64,000 nucleotides of DNA from Paramecium pentaurelia (GCA_905183005.1 CAJJDO010000115.1:132105-196104); one strand, 5' to 3'. Shown: positions 36,336-48,671, counted from the first letter of the stretch. Numbers and translations are program-made. The notes: generated by a model not told the origin, from the letters alone.

Positions 36336-36842
36336 TCATTCTTTTAAACCAATTAATTCTTAAATAATTACTAATAGACAAATAATAGGTATTGTTATTA
36401 TTAATATTAATTATAAGTTCCAATTATTTTTTATTTATTTTTTATGAGGAGATCTAAAGCTTGAAATCGATCTTTAATTTCTAAAAATTTATGCAATTAT
36501 TTCAATTGAATGTTTTTATTAAAGAGAATGTAAATTGTGATTTTTTTAATTATTTCCATTACAACTGGATTTTTAAAAAAATTTCAATTTTGCTTCTCTT
36601 GCAGCTCTCTTAAATATATAAAATTTCGATTATTTTTTTTAAAAGTTACCATTATGATTCAAATTCCCTGATGAATAGACCTTATTAAGCTTATCGTACT
36701 CATTTTATCTATCTAAAAGATCTCTTGTGATTTCTTTAAAATTTTTTTATTTTTCTTTTGAAATACACTTAAGCTCCTTGTTTAAAACTGCTGATGTTGT
36801 TCGATTATATTGTAATCGTATCTGACTAATGTTTGGAACCAT
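36336..36842 (-). CDS. Small protein with C-terminal membrane anchor, tandem paralogue A (168 aa)
   Basis: Uninterrupted frame from ATG 36842 (MVPNISQIRLQYNR) to TGA 36336-36338. A charged helical body carries the segment DLLDRQNEYDKLNKVY and a second KFYIFKRAAREAKLKFF. A single hydrophobic helix LQLILIITIPIICLLVII lies about 10 residues from the end. With no signal peptide and one terminal membrane segment it has the topology of a tail-anchored protein. The neighbour at 37277-37777 has the same plan with matching segments and anchor, so the pair looks like a tandem duplication. The size and layout recall SNAREs, but no SNARE zero-layer heptad pattern is visible. Confidence 0.7.
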
Positions 36843-37276
36843 ATTTTAAACAATATATTAAAAATAATGATACTTTAGAAAGATTTTATGATTTATATAA
36901 TCTCTTCAAATAATGAATGATTATTATAATACCAAATAAATTTTAGTCAAGTACAAAAAAATTTGTTTTTATTATAACATTCATTTTTATATTTATTTAT
37001 CATTAATTAAGAATGTTTTAAAATATCAGCTTAGTTCTTAGATAAATAATTAAAGATTTTTATTATTTATTAAATTACATTAGCATAAAATAATATTAAA
37101 CTCTAGTTATGCTTCAATATTAATCAAATTTTATAATGTCAGATGAAATTTGTTTTCACAGTGATAAGAAATTTTATATAAATAATTACATATGTTTATA
37201 AAATTAATTAACACAAGATAAATATTTTAATTTATATAATTTACACATAAAAGATTAATAATACATATATATATTA
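36843..37276. other. Spacer between tandem paralogues
   Basis: About 430 bp of AT-rich DNA between the two C-terminally anchored genes; nothing recognisable. Confidence 0.5.
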
Positions 37277-37777
37277 TCATATGATTATCAATTCTTGCTT
37301 TAATAACTCTAAAAAGACTACAATTAAACATAGTATTGGGATTGCTAAGGACAAAACTAAATTTAAATTAATTGATTCAATATTTTAAGTTTAGTTTAAA
37401 TGAACTTAGTTTTGAAGTCTCTTTTAATTTCTTAATTACTCAACTATTAATTTCATAGAGCTTTGTTATTTTTCGAGATAGTTTTTGCTTTGCTGTGAAT
37501 CGGAATTAATAAATCTTTATTTAGCATCTTCTATGATGGTTCTAAATTTATTATAGTGAGATTCTTTTCTTTCTGATATTTTTAGTAAGTTTTCACTCTC
37601 ATAATTAGGGAATTTATTTAGATCCTCATATAATTTTTATCTTATCAAAAATTCACTGCTTATTTCTTTTTATGATTCAATTTCTTTATTTTTATTTAGT
37701 TTAGGTTGTCTTGGACTATGAGCTTATTCTTTAAGTGATATTCTCCTATTGGCTTTTGGATAATTCTTTGAATTCAT
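37277..37777 (-). CDS. Small protein with C-terminal membrane anchor, tandem paralogue B (166 aa)
   Basis: Uninterrupted frame from ATG 37777 (MNSKNYPKANRRISLKEQ) to TGA 37277-37279. It has the same architecture as its neighbour A. FLIRQKLYEDLNKFPNYE aligns with A's DLLDRQNEYDKLNKVY. HYNKFRTIIEDAKQRFINS aligns with A's KFYIFKRAAREAKLKFF. The anchor LNLVLSLAIPILCLIVVFLE aligns with A's LQLILIITIPIICLLVIIQE, including the shared IPI(I/L)CL core. It is more basic at the N-terminus than A. Function unknown; a cytosol-facing, post-translationally inserted membrane protein is the likely class. Confidence 0.7.
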
Positions 37778-38869
37778 GTAATTTAATTTAATATTAAAAG
37801 AAAATGATTTTAGATTTTTCTAAGAATAAAAAATTGTGTCCGAAAATTATTAGGAATGACAAAATTCTGAATTCAAAATTGTTTTGCAAAAGTAGCCAGA
37901 ATTAAAAACAAAAAAATATATATTATTATCTTAATATTAGAAATAAATAAATTTAAATCGATTCAATATCAAGTTATTATGCTTTTTATAATTAAAAACA
38001 TAATTTTTATCTCTTATTGAAACATTAGGTCTGAAGAATTGCCAGAACTTATATTCATTTTATAGGTTTACTTTTATTGGGAATAATATATTCATCGATA
38101 ATACAATTTCTTCAGAATTTACAATTTTTTTTTAAATTAACTATCAAATTATTGCTTATTTGAATTCGCTATGAAGCATTTATAGTCCATAGTGAGAATT
38201 TAAATTTTAATGTTATCATATTAAAGGAACCAAAAGTATATTTCTTTTTGAAAATATATAACACTAAATGATGATTTTGTGATTCATTAGCATTTTTTTC
38301 ATTTTGTTGAAATAATACTAATATATTATGTAATTTTATTTGTTATTTGAAAATAGTCATTTTTGATTTAATATTCATATTTATGCCTCAATATATAATT
38401 GAACCTTAATAAATCATGAATTATGGATAGATTGCTTTATTTAAAATTTTATTTCATATTATTAATTTAATATTATGTTCAGATTAATTATTCATTACTT
38501 GTTCTTTTAATAGAATAATTGATTTATTTAATTAAGTAGTTGATATAACAGCTTACCTATACTTAAATCCTTTCAGAATCAGAATATAAAATAAACTAAT
38601 TATAATATTTAATTAAACTTAAAAATTCAAAAAAAATTTATATTTTAATAATAATTTATTTCTTAATAATTAAAATAAAATTATACAATTATTTTTTAAA
38701 TTGAATATTTCGATAAATCCAGATATATTTTATCCACAACCAAGTGAATGTTGTTAAAATAAAAATGAATGATTTTTAATACTAATATTAAAATTTCATG
38801 TCAAGAAATGATTTTATTTAAATAATAATATTTTAACAAATAATTTATTATATTTAAAAATATAGAGAA
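37778..38869. other. Unassigned region
   Basis: About 1.1 kb. On the minus strand the frame of paralogue B stays free of TGA upstream to about 38100, with an ATG there, but the encoded sequence is Phe/Asn/Tyr-rich and unlike a protein. I see no supported gene. Confidence 0.4.
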
Positions 38870-40641
38870 TCAAAATTCACGATTACTTTTTTTAATCTAA
38901 ATTTTATTCGCTTATAATTATAATTATTGTATTTCATCATCCAATTTTCTGATTTCTTATTTATATTTTACAACAATATTTATTTGATTATTGAACTAAT
39001 TTATTCATAGAAATTATTTGATACATCAATAAGATTTTTGAGGGTTCCAATTTCATCCCTCATTAAATCTGTATAATTTTAAAGGATTTCAAGTCCTCTC
39101 ATGACTTCTTTATCTCTTTTCTTTAGAAATTAATATTGTTTTTCATTTTAAGTTTGCATACGTTATTCATAAAGTATTTTTGATTATTTATCATATTCTG
39201 TAATATAAGAATATAATTTAGATTTGTAACTACTTTATAAATGTTATTTGATATTTTTATATTTTAATCCTCTAAATTCTCTAAATTTAAGTATGTCAGT
39301 CAGAAATTATGTATAAGAATCAGGAAAGCCATCTTTTAATTTTTTTTCAATTTTATCAAATTATTAGTTTAATTCACTAAAGTAATCTAAATAATTTAAA
39401 TAAAAATACATATCCATCAATTCAAAATTATACCTAATACACTCTATTTCAAATTAATCAATTTTCTATTAAATAATTTGTAAACACTTTTCATACTCAG
39501 GATTATCATAGAATTAACCCAATTAAATATAATATAATGACATGGCTTGATCTCTCATTTAATTTAATTTATAAGTCAAAGAATCAACTGTAACTTCTTC
39601 TGAGATAGAACAAAATTCTCTAATTTCTTTTTAATATATGCTTTCTATATAATCTTTTTCATATTTAATTTATTTTTGAATGGCTTTAAAAAAACTACCA
39701 AAGAATAAAAAATTTAATACATATTTTCTATTACATTATCTTTTTCTAATTCTGACATAGAACTTTTAGTAATAATTTCAGCAATTGAAAAAAAAGTTAA
39801 AAAATCAATTTCATAACTTCTATAAATCTTTTTCTATAATGACATTTCAAGTTCCAAAGCCCAATTATTTAAAGTATCAGCTGGATTATCAATAAAGGAT
39901 GAACTTGAAGCATTCAGATAATGTATTTCTTCCATAATTGTAATTTTAATATTATCATAGATTTGATACCATTTATATTGATCTATACTCTATGCTAAAC
40001 CATCAACTAAATTGATAACTTGTAATTTATAATTAGGATTTGAATCATGTTTTGTTATTTAATGAAAATTTTCTAAAATCTCATCATCATTATTATTTAT
40101 TAGAAATACTATTTCACTTGCCAAAATAGATGCAATTGTCATTAATATTGTATCTGCATGAATAAATATACTACTATTTTCAACCAAATTTAAACTTTAT
40201 CTTCTCAACTATTTTTCTTTAAACTGTTCACCTAAAATGCATAAAAGCTAATATAATTATATATTCTTATGTTCATTATATATAACATGATTCCAAATGT
40301 AAATACCTTTTTACAATGTAGTATCTATAAGAGGTAAACTTTTATCTAAATTCAATTTAGACAGTTGATTTATTTCAGATCGTGCAGCTATATAAACAAT
40401 GAAAGAAGCAGGTCCAGTTCTAAATAGCGAATTCTAATTTAAAATTAGTATAAAATACATATTTCTTAAGGTCCAAACATAACTTAATTTACTTTGCATT
40501 ATCGTCCCATTATAAGAATCTAATTGGTTTTGCATCTACATGACTTTTCTTCAATTGATTTGGCTACATAAGAACTGTAGGCTTTTTAACTACCTTTTAA
40601 TTCATAAAAGGTGATAATTGATTAGACTAGAAAACATTCAT
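38870..40641 (-). CDS. Helical/coiled-coil protein (565 aa), unidentified
   Basis: ATG 40641 to TGA 38870-38872 with three introns (25, 26 and 23 nt); divisible by three. The N-terminal ~60 residues are basic (FMNQKVVKKPTVLMQ). A well-folded-looking alpha domain follows, with SLFRTGPASFIVYIAARSE, KGIYIWNHVIYNEHKN and DTILMTIASILASEIVFL. The C-terminal ~200 residues are coiled coil (YITEYDKQSKILYEQRMQTQ and RDKEVMRGLEILQNY). No signal peptide. The gene order of a globular N-domain plus coiled coil suggests a cytoskeletal or trafficking adaptor, but no motif identifies it. It ends in KKSNREF after the last intron. The next gene upstream on the same strand, 70 bp away, is the CK2-like kinase. 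Confidence 0.72.
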
Positions 40642-40711
40642 TTTCTTATATTAAATTTGAACTATTATTTTAATAATCACAATAAACAAAAACACTATTA
40701 CACTTTAATCT

Positions 40712-41953
40712 TCATTCTCTAAAAAATTCATGTTACAATACTTCCTCAGCTGATATTCTAATTCTGTGATCATAAACAAATATCTTATTCAATAAATCTA
40801 TTACTGCTGGACTTACAAGTTCTCTATTATTTTCATCAATATAATTCTCCAAAGCTTATCTTTCATATCCCTACAATGTTTTTTTCAATTTTTCATTTAA
40901 TTTAATGTCGTATTTCTCACAAAACTAAAATAAATCTTATGAACCTAACACTTTAACTACCTATAATAATTAATCATCATTGTTTCTTCCTTTAAAGAAA
41001 GGATACTTTTTAAATATTGTAGATGCTAAGATTGATCCTAATGCCCATACATCAACTGCATAATCATAATGCTTATAATGTAGCAATTATTCTGGAGCTC
41101 TATAATGACGAGTACCTACTCTTGTTCTGTATTCTTTCAATGGATAATAAAAATCACTTACTCCCCAATCAATTATTTATATATCATCATTTGAAACAAT
41201 AATATTTTAAGGTTTTATATCTAAATGCATTATTCCTTTTGAATGAGTAATACTAAGACCATAAAATAACTATAAATAAAACCGTTTTATCTCTTCTAAA
41301 ATTAAATCATGATAAAATGAATATATTCTATAATCAAGTGTTTTACTGTTTTATAATTCCTCAAAAACTAAAACAGGACTTGTATTATTCATATACATAT
41401 CAATTAATTTAACAATTGATGCCTTCTTTTCTTCATTTAAAATATCTATAATATGTGCTTCCATTCTAGCCCACCAAAGGTACTTAGATTTTATTTATTT
41501 CAAAACAACCAACAAACCATCTGATAATCTTATACCACTTTACACAAATGCAAATGTACCTTCTCCTAAGTATTTTTTCACTGCATAATTACTCATATTT
41601 CCTTCAGGAATTATTAAGGGCATTATTTCAATTTTATTTATATCTGAGTGTATTCTAGATACTCTTAAATCATTTAAGTTAATATCTTAATTATAATCAT
41701 AAGATTATAGTTATTCTACAAAATCTGTAGTTTCATCATCATCAAAGTAATCAGGTGAAATTGAAGAATAATGATTTTTTTGATTTGTAGTTGAAGAATG
41801 AACAACAACATTGTTATCATAGTAGTGTTTTTATTAACCTCCTAACATTACTGCTATTGATTAATTAAGAAATGCATCATTAGGATCAGGAGATTATTTT
41901 CCAAAAGTTATGAGAAAAATAGAAATAATAAATAACATAAAATAATTATTCAT
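40712..41953 (-). CDS. CK2-alpha-like protein kinase with apparent signal peptide
   Basis: Intronless frame, 413 aa. The kinase domain (from ~125) has the Gly loop LGEGTFAFVQSG, the lysine strand LLVVLKQIKSK, catalytic loop HLDIKPQN, and DWG in place of DFG, which is diagnostic for CK2. Also seen are EYRTRVGTRHYRAPEQ, DYAVDVWALGSILAS, FFKGRNNDDQLLQVVKVLG (compare CK2 FFYGHDNHDQLVKIAKVLG) and LVSPAVIDLLNKIFVYDH. The Arg of HRD is Leu, so it is a non-RD kinase. The contiguous upstream frame starts at ATG 41953 with MNNYFMLFIISIFLITFGKQ, a good signal peptide, then ~100 acidic/Asn-rich residues with possible N-glycosylation. Alternative internal starts (MPLIIPEG or MSNYAVKKYLGEG) would give a cytosolic enzyme of normal CK2 size. 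The absence of a stop across 110 codons and the strong hydrophobic leader favour the secretory form. Confidence 0.8.
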
Positions 41954-42042
41954 ATAAATGATATTTGATAATTAACCCATATTCCTCATTATCATTTATA
42001 ACTTTGAAACTGTAATTTAATAGTTAAATAAAATAATTTTTA

Positions 42043-42669
42043 TCAACAACATTCTTTCTTTTTTTCTGCTTTTTTTGTATTTTTTGTTAAGTTAATTTTA
42101 TAATTATTGTCTTCTGTAAGATTTGGCAATGAAATCTTACCATTACATTATTAAATTGCAATATCAGCTAATCTTTGAAATGCTTCATGTACATTTAGAC
42201 CCAATTTAGCTGATGTTTCAATATAATCTACACCTAATTAATTTGCTAATTCTTCTCCTTATTATTATGATATAACTCTTTAATCACCTATGTCTTTCTT
42301 ATTAGCAATCAAAATTATTGCAATATCATTTTTACCATGTTACTTTAAAGAATTCATCCAAAATGTGATTTCTTAAAATGATTTTAAATCATCTATGGAA
42401 TAAACAAGCAATACTCCATGAGCAAATTTATAATAATTTTATGTTAAAGTTCTAAACTTCTCTTATCCTGCAGTATCCCAAATTTGCATTTTCATTATTT
42501 TACCATTTGTTTTCACTTCTTTGAATTTAAAATCTACACCTATTGTTGTAACATGACTTTCACTATAATTATCATCAGTAAATCGTGTTAAAAGATTGGT
42601 CTTCCCGACTTAAGAAGATCCAAGAATTAGAAACTTGCACATAATATCATATGTCGGCTATTTAGACAT
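42043..42669 (-). CDS. RAB: Rab-family small GTPase
   Basis: Intronless, 208 aa. All G boxes are intact: P-loop GSSQVGKT, switch I HVTTIGVDFKFKEV, switch II WDTAGQEKFRTLTQNYYK, NKKD in place of NKxD (NKKDIGDQR), and ETSAK. The C-terminus is Lys-rich and ends KKECC, a double-Cys geranylgeranylation signal. The switch pattern and TTIGVDFK resemble the Rab1/Rab8/Rab35 group of exocytic Rabs, which act in ER-Golgi or post-Golgi traffic. N-terminus MSKQPTYDIMCKFLILG is short. Residue after the P-loop Lys is Thr (not Ser), common in some ciliate Rabs. Convergent with nothing; the CK2-like gene begins 90 bp downstream on the same strand. Confidence 0.95.
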
Positions 42670-43693
42670 CAAATATTTCTAAATTTCTTTAGATTATATA
42701 AGTAAAAATAAATTATATTAATTTTCAATTCTGAAAATAATTATTTCTTAAAAATCTAGATCAATTAATTTCTTCAACTTTATCATAACATTATTATTAA
42801 TGGCTTTGATTATTAATACTCTTGATACTTATTATATTCCTAAAAATCTTTAATTTATATCCTAAATCTTATGCCTATTATTTAAATGTAATTGACTGTT
42901 TCTGTTAATTAAATGAATAATCATACAAATTAGAAGGACATTAAATTCACGATATCTAAATTTAATTAAAAAGTCGTTTAACTTTATGTTAATTTATTAT
43001 AATTAAACGTTAACTTCCTATCATTTAATTTAAATTAGAATGTCAATAATAAAAGAGAATAGATTAAAATAATGAAATAACTTTTATTTAGATCATTTTC
43101 TTTATCTTAGAAAATTTAATTAATGATAAGAATACATTAAAGCGGAATCTTTAAACAAATAAGTGAAGTAATAAATAATCTATTATTAATTCTGAAATAA
43201 TGAATACAAAAGAAGGTATTCAGATTTAATTTTTATAATTAGTAATAGACAAAAAAAAACTAAAAATAAATTTGATGAATATAAAACACCAATTATATGG
43301 ATAACTGGCAAAATTTCAGTGAATTTCATATTTAATTTAATAAAGAAATACTTATAAAAATATATGAAATATAAATTTTTAATTAAATGTTTGATAAATT
43401 AATTTTATAGACTAAAATATTTCACCTAAATACAATAATATTATAATATAATAATCCACAAATCTAAAACAAGTTGAATTAAAAAATACAACAAATCTAT
43501 AATTTTATAATTGAATTTAAATATAAAAAATCTTTAATTTAAATATTATTTTATGAAGAAGAATTAAATAAAATTGTATTACAAAAATAATAATCTAATA
43601 ATTAATAGTAATTCAAATCTTAATTTTAAAAATCATTGAATTAAAGCTTATAATTAATATTTTGTTTAAAAGACAAAAATAAAATTCAAAGAA
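42670..43693. other. Intergenic, no gene recognised
   Basis: About 1 kb of extremely AT-rich sequence with long A/T runs. No exon chain on either strand. Confidence 0.5.
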
Positions 43694-45359
43694 TCATTAT
43701 TGTGAAGCAAGTTTCCTTATAGTTACAAGATCATTTAATTCTTTATTAACATCTGATATTGAATCTATTATCTCTAATAACTTCTATCTTTTTTCTTTTT
43801 TAATAGTCATATCTGTTTATTATTAAATTTATTCTTCTATATCTTAATATTATAAATTAAGGGCTGTCAATAGTTCATCTAAAAATCTAATTCTTTAGAC
43901 AGCTTCAATATATTTCTAATTCTTTCTACCAGATTATTGATCAGTATAAGTGATTTCATCACCAATGATAACTGCATTATTACATATTTCATTCTTTTAG
44001 GATGATGGATAATTTTCTTCTAATGTTTTAACAATTAATCTGCTAACACCACTACTTTATGAATCATATCCTTATTATTTTTAATGCATAAAATTATTTT
44101 TTTGCATTGATTATGATTGAGTTAAAAATTAAGGGTCCATTAATTTATTTAGACTCTTGCTTTTAATTTAACGTAAATCTCTAATTTTTGATGGTTTTAC
44201 TGACATTTCTTTAGATGATACTTATTTAATATTCTTTTTTTTTGTAACTCTTGGACTTATTGTAGTTAGATTAGATTTTGTAGATAGAGTAATTAATTAT
44301 TATCTTAATTACTCTATTCTAATATTTGATTCTGAAGATTTTTTAACTCTTCTAAATTCCGATTCTTCAAGTTCTTTTGTTTTTAAATTTAAATTAGATT
44401 TTAGATTTTAAATTGATTCATTAAGTTATTAATTTTCTGTTGTCAAATGATCTAATTATAATTTTAATTAATTATTATCTTCTTCCAACTCTAAAATAAT
44501 ATAATAAATTACTTCTAAATTTACTATCATTATAACAATTTATATACTATTCTATGTAAGTATCAGCTTCAAATAATTTCTCTTTCATATTAGACAATTC
44601 ATATTATAATTTTTCATTATTTTAATATAAAAATCTTTTCTCATTTTACTCTTATTCCAATAGGAATTAGATGTTTGAATAATTCTATAATGTTTTACCA
44701 TATTTACTTATTTTTCTTATTATATAATTTGGTTTTATGAGTTAACCTTGTTACGATAATTATTGTTATTTTCCTCTTAAATTCTCAACTACTAAGTTCT
44801 TTTTTAATATAGAAATAAAATTACAAATTTTAGATTTCTTCCATATATTCTCTATATTTTTGATCAGCTTATTATGTAATACTCAAAAGATTCTATTATA
44901 ATTGTGTAATTTTGCATTCATAATCCTCTATTCTCATTTTAGATATAAATTCCTGTTGCATAAATTTTTACTCAAGTTCTTTAATTTATAAGTTTTCACT
45001 AGATTTCATATGCACACTAGATTCCTTTAGTTTTCTCTCATTAGATTTAAGGTTACTCTTGCTATCATTAGATGACTAATTAATAATGTAATTGATACTA
45101 CTAAATTCTATAAACTTTAATTCTCCAATTCAAGTTATTTGATCTTATCTTACAAGGCTTTCATTGCATTCACATAACTTTAAGAAGCTGTAAAGTTATT
45201 AGACATTTTTTAATCATCTGATGGACTTGAGATTATGTATTGTTTTTTTTATTAGTCTTTGCCTCGAACTTTATACCCAACAAATAGCTAAGAACTTATG
45301 AATTAATTGTATTTAGCAGACTTATCTGAAAACAATGAGTGAAAACTATCAGCTTTCAT
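43694..45359 (-). CDS. Coiled-coil protein (~520 aa), unidentified
   Basis: ATG 45359 (MKADSFHSLFSDKSAKYN) to TGA 43694-43696 with at least three introns. The intron near 44800 does not close the frame with a 26-nt length; a 49-nt intron, or a one-base sequence problem, is required. The protein is helical and Gln/Glu/Asn-rich with leucine heptads throughout (YVNAMKALQDKIKQLELEN, KMRIEDYECKITQLQQNL, NMKEKLFEADTYIEQ). After the coil comes a Ser/Lys/Pro basic segment VSSKEMSVKPSKIRDLRQ. A final short coiled coil reads IEAVQRIRFLDELLTALN. No membrane segment. It could be a basal-body or cortical scaffold; no family recognised. Confidence 0.65.
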
Positions 45360-45882
45360 TAATTTATTTATTAATAAATAGTAAGTTATAATTGTATGGA
45401 AGCAGATAAGTTTTTTTAACAAATAAATATATTGTATATCAATAAAATTAGAAATAAATATTACATAGCCAATTGAATCAAATTATAAAATTTTTGATTT
45501 TGTTTTCATTCTTTTAAAATCTATATTTGGAAATATCTTAATAAGATTATATATCCTTCAATATTTATTTATATAGCATGCTTATACACTTTATAATTAT
45601 TAACTCATATTCTAGTATTTTTTTGATTACTCATATTCACGTCTTACAATCTAATTATAATAAAAATTAAAGAATATAAAAAATTAGTTACTTCTATGTT
45701 AAAATGCAATTATAAAAAATTGTTATTTAAATATTCTAAATAAATACTTATTTTTCAAAATAATTTTTTTAGAATATAAGTTTGTTTTAAAATTATGGAT
45801 TTCAAGCAATCGATTAATAGAAGTAATTAGAAATTATTGTGCAGTGATGCTAGATTATAATATTAAAATATGTTATATGTTA
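45360..45882. other. Intergenic, no gene recognised
   Basis: About 520 bp AT-rich spacer; nothing supported. Confidence 0.5.
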
Positions 45883-46379
45883 TCATTATAAATACTTTTG
45901 TAAAAATAGGTGAGTAACAAAAAGGATTATAAATATAACTATGAAGGCTTCTATTAAGATGATGCAAACATTTTAATTAACATCATCTTCTTTATATATC
46001 TATTCTTTAACTTGTGATTTAAATTATTATTGTTATGTTATTTGATCATCTCTTTGCTTTTTATAAAGAGGTACAGTCTAAAATGATTTACATTAATAAT
46101 TACTTATTAATCTTATCTTCTAATTAATGAATTCGAAGTAGGTTCAATAAATTAAAGTTTTGTTTATTTGGCCATTTCATTTAATGTTATAGGTCTAAAT
46201 TCATTTAAATTTAGTTCTTTTTAAATTTTGAAGTTCCTTTTTTCAAAATGAGAGAAATCATCAGTCAATAATCGTTTCATTTTCTTTTTATCTTTAATGT
46301 TTTCTTAAGTATGACTTTAAAAAGCCTCAAGGTTTTTAGAATCATCAACGTTAATAAATCCAACAGATCTCCTTTTCAT
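45883..46379 (-). CDS. Small protein with C-terminal membrane anchor (156 aa)
   Basis: ATG 46379 (MKRRSVGFINVDDSK) to TGA 45883-45885 with one 26-nt intron near 46105. The body is charged and Gln-rich (KKMKRLLTDDFSHFEKRNF and RDDQITQQQQFKSQVKEQ). It ends in a hydrophobic helix CIILIEAFIVIFIILFVTHLF with only a few residues after it, so it is probably tail-anchored. It has no obvious sequence match to the tandem pair at 36-38 kb beyond the topology. It is 125 bp downstream of the tandem PX gene on the same strand. Confidence 0.65.
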
Positions 46380-46503
46380 GATATAAAAAAAAGTAAATTT
46401 TATTTTTATTAATGTTTTGTGTGGAAATGGATCGAATTAAATTTATATTAATTTACAATAGAGATATATATTTTGTTAGAGAATATTTATAATAAGTTAA
46501 TAA

Positions 46504-47381
46504 TCATTTATTTTAGTAGATTTAAAGGTTAGATTTCTTTGAAATCTCTTTGACTCTTTGGTTTAGGTCACCTTTAGTTTTAAGTGTAGATGATTTTTTT
46601 AATTCCTCAAGTTTTAAATTCTTTTCGTGATATTTTTTGGAATCTGATATAAAAAATTGAATTATTTAACTTTCTTGTATTTCTTGAATAGAGAACAAAG
46701 CATTCAAATATGTTTCTAAGTCTTCTCTTCTTTTTTCAATAGTTTCTTATTATAATTATATAAAATTTTACCTGGATTTTCATTAGTTTATCCAAATAAT
46801 TTCCGTGTTGGAAATGATGGCAACTTGTTTTTAAATCCTTGATCAATAAGTGCATCATGAATATTTTTAATTTCAGAATACCTTTATTTATATAACCATT
46901 CTTCATTTGTTAAATTATTCTTGAAACGTAGAGAATATACAACTACGTCATCATAAATTACATAGTTTTCAATCTTAATACTAATATTCATTCTAATAAT
47001 ATTATATATATTTTACTATTATTTTGGATCATTCTCTATAGGTAAATATTATTGAACTGGTGTTAAACTAAGTATTTTATCTATGCTAAAAAGTTCATTA
47101 AAATAAGATTCTAATTCAAATTGTCTTTGCTTAATTCTTTCTTCATTCTTATTAGTTTTGTTAAAAAGAGATCTTCCTGGAAATTATGGTAATTATAATT
47201 ATAGTTTTAAGAGAGTAATATTTTTATGCAATTGATCATGAAAATCTTTTAATTACGAATATCGATTAGTAGTAGTTTTTATTTCTTTTTCATTATTTAA
47301 ATTTATAACTGTGATTTAATAGTGTACTTTATCATTTTATATCACATGGTTGAGTTGAACTCGAAATCTCTTTACCAACAT
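46504..47381 (-). CDS. Tandem PX (phox homology) domain protein
   Basis: 283 aa with one 26-nt intron near 46760. Two PX-like domains lie back to back. The first, ~1-115, reads ITVINLNNEKEIKTTTNRY-SQLKDFHDQL, then LPQFPGRSLFNKTN and RQFELESYFNELFSID. The second, ~130-250, has VYSLRFKNNLTNEEW, RYSEIKNIHDALIDQ, LPSFPTRKLFGQTN and RREDLETYLNALFSI. Each has the RYS(E/Q) basic-pocket motif, the PxxP-like LPxFP loop and the terminal helix, as in PX domains that bind phosphoinositides (usually PI3P) on endosomes. The C-terminal ~40 residues are basic. A protein consisting of little beyond two PX domains is unusual; sorting nexins normally carry one plus a BAR or other module. Confidence 0.85.
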
Positions 47382-47508
47382 AATCTCTATTCAATATTAA
47401 TAATTGTAAAGTGTATAAATTAATATTAATTAAAAAATCAATAATTTATTATAATTAAATATATACAATTTATATATATAGTATCTTCTACATATAAAAA
47501 TTATATTA

Positions 47509-48021
47509 ATGGAATTTTGTGAGAATCAAGATAAATCATTTAGAAATTCATTTATGCTTATTTCAAAACTTGAATATATCTTAAAAAAATAAGTAATCAA
47601 GATTCATTTTGTTAAAATCAGAAACTATTCAAGTAAAAAGAGAGTCAGTCAATTAAATTCTATAGATATTTTTTAATTCAACTAATTCTTGAAAAAATAG
47701 AATTCCTTATGCTCATCTCCTACTAGTGATAAATTAGTAAACTAAAATAGAAATATAACACAGGCAATCTAAAAGATGAAAATCAGAAACTTAACTGAGT
47801 AAACCTAACAATCATAATATTAAATTAACAAAACAAGATAGTAATTGAGAAATATAATAGAACTAGAGAAAACAAAAAAAAAAATAATATAAAATTTAAA
47901 AGATAATAAAATTGTCCCCATACCTTTAGAAGAAAGAATGTATGAAATTAGTTTGGCTATCATTTTTATATCCTTCCTTTTTACAATTACATATACAATT
48001 ATACATGAATTAATAGATTGA
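47509..48021 (+). CDS. Small protein with C-terminal membrane anchor (170 aa)
   Basis: Uninterrupted frame from ATG 47509 (MEFCENQDKSFRNSF) to TGA 48019-48021. A basic, Gln/Asn-rich helical body includes QQLRNIIELEKTKKKIIQ, followed by VPIPLEERMYE. A C-terminal hydrophobic helix ISLAIIFISFLFTITYTII is followed by a short HELID tail. Predicted tail-anchored. It is divergent from the tandem PX gene, with 127 bp between starts. Possible micro-introns inside the N-terminal half cannot be excluded, since some GT...AG pairs are in phase. Confidence 0.6.
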
Positions 48022-48671
48022 ACATAATAAATTATATTATATAGAATATCAAAATAATATATTCATTCTCTTGAAAGTTGACATAAACTCTAATTGAGGT
48101 GTACTGGATTATGGATATAAAAATATCAAGTAAAAATTTACAAATTATGCTCATTATTTAATATATTAAATTTGATATTTTATTAAAAATTATAATTAAG
48201 CAGAATAAACAAAATTAAATACAAAATATACAATCAAATGTAGTTAATATCTAAAATTAATCAATAAAGTCATTGATTCTTAAGCATCTAATTATTGATT
48301 TTACTTCATAAATTAATTAAATTTTTAGTTGGACTTAATCAAAAAAATATAATTAATAAAGAATCATTAGATTGTTTTAGTATAAATCAAATATTAAGAA
48401 TTCTAACTTTTCATATCTTTAGGTTAAGAATTATATGAGTCTGGATTATTTCTTATTATACATTTGTTAAGTAAATAAGGTGTAAATAGAAAAATTAAAG
48501 TTAGCAATATTATAAACAAAATTATTATAAATTATATAAATATATATATTTATGTATTCTAATTAGATTACTAAAATAATTAAAAATTTAAAATTAATGA
48601 GATCATAAAATGAATGATTGTTATATGTTTAAATGATGCTATATTTAATTTATATATTTTTTAAAGAGCCT
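48022..48671. other. Intergenic, no gene recognised
   Basis: About 650 bp AT-rich region between convergent genes; no coding pattern. Confidence 0.5.

Noticed and set aside
37778..38110. TGA-free extension upstream of paralogue B, in the same frame
   Set aside because: About 110 codons open is expected by chance at this base composition, and the encoded residues look noncoding.
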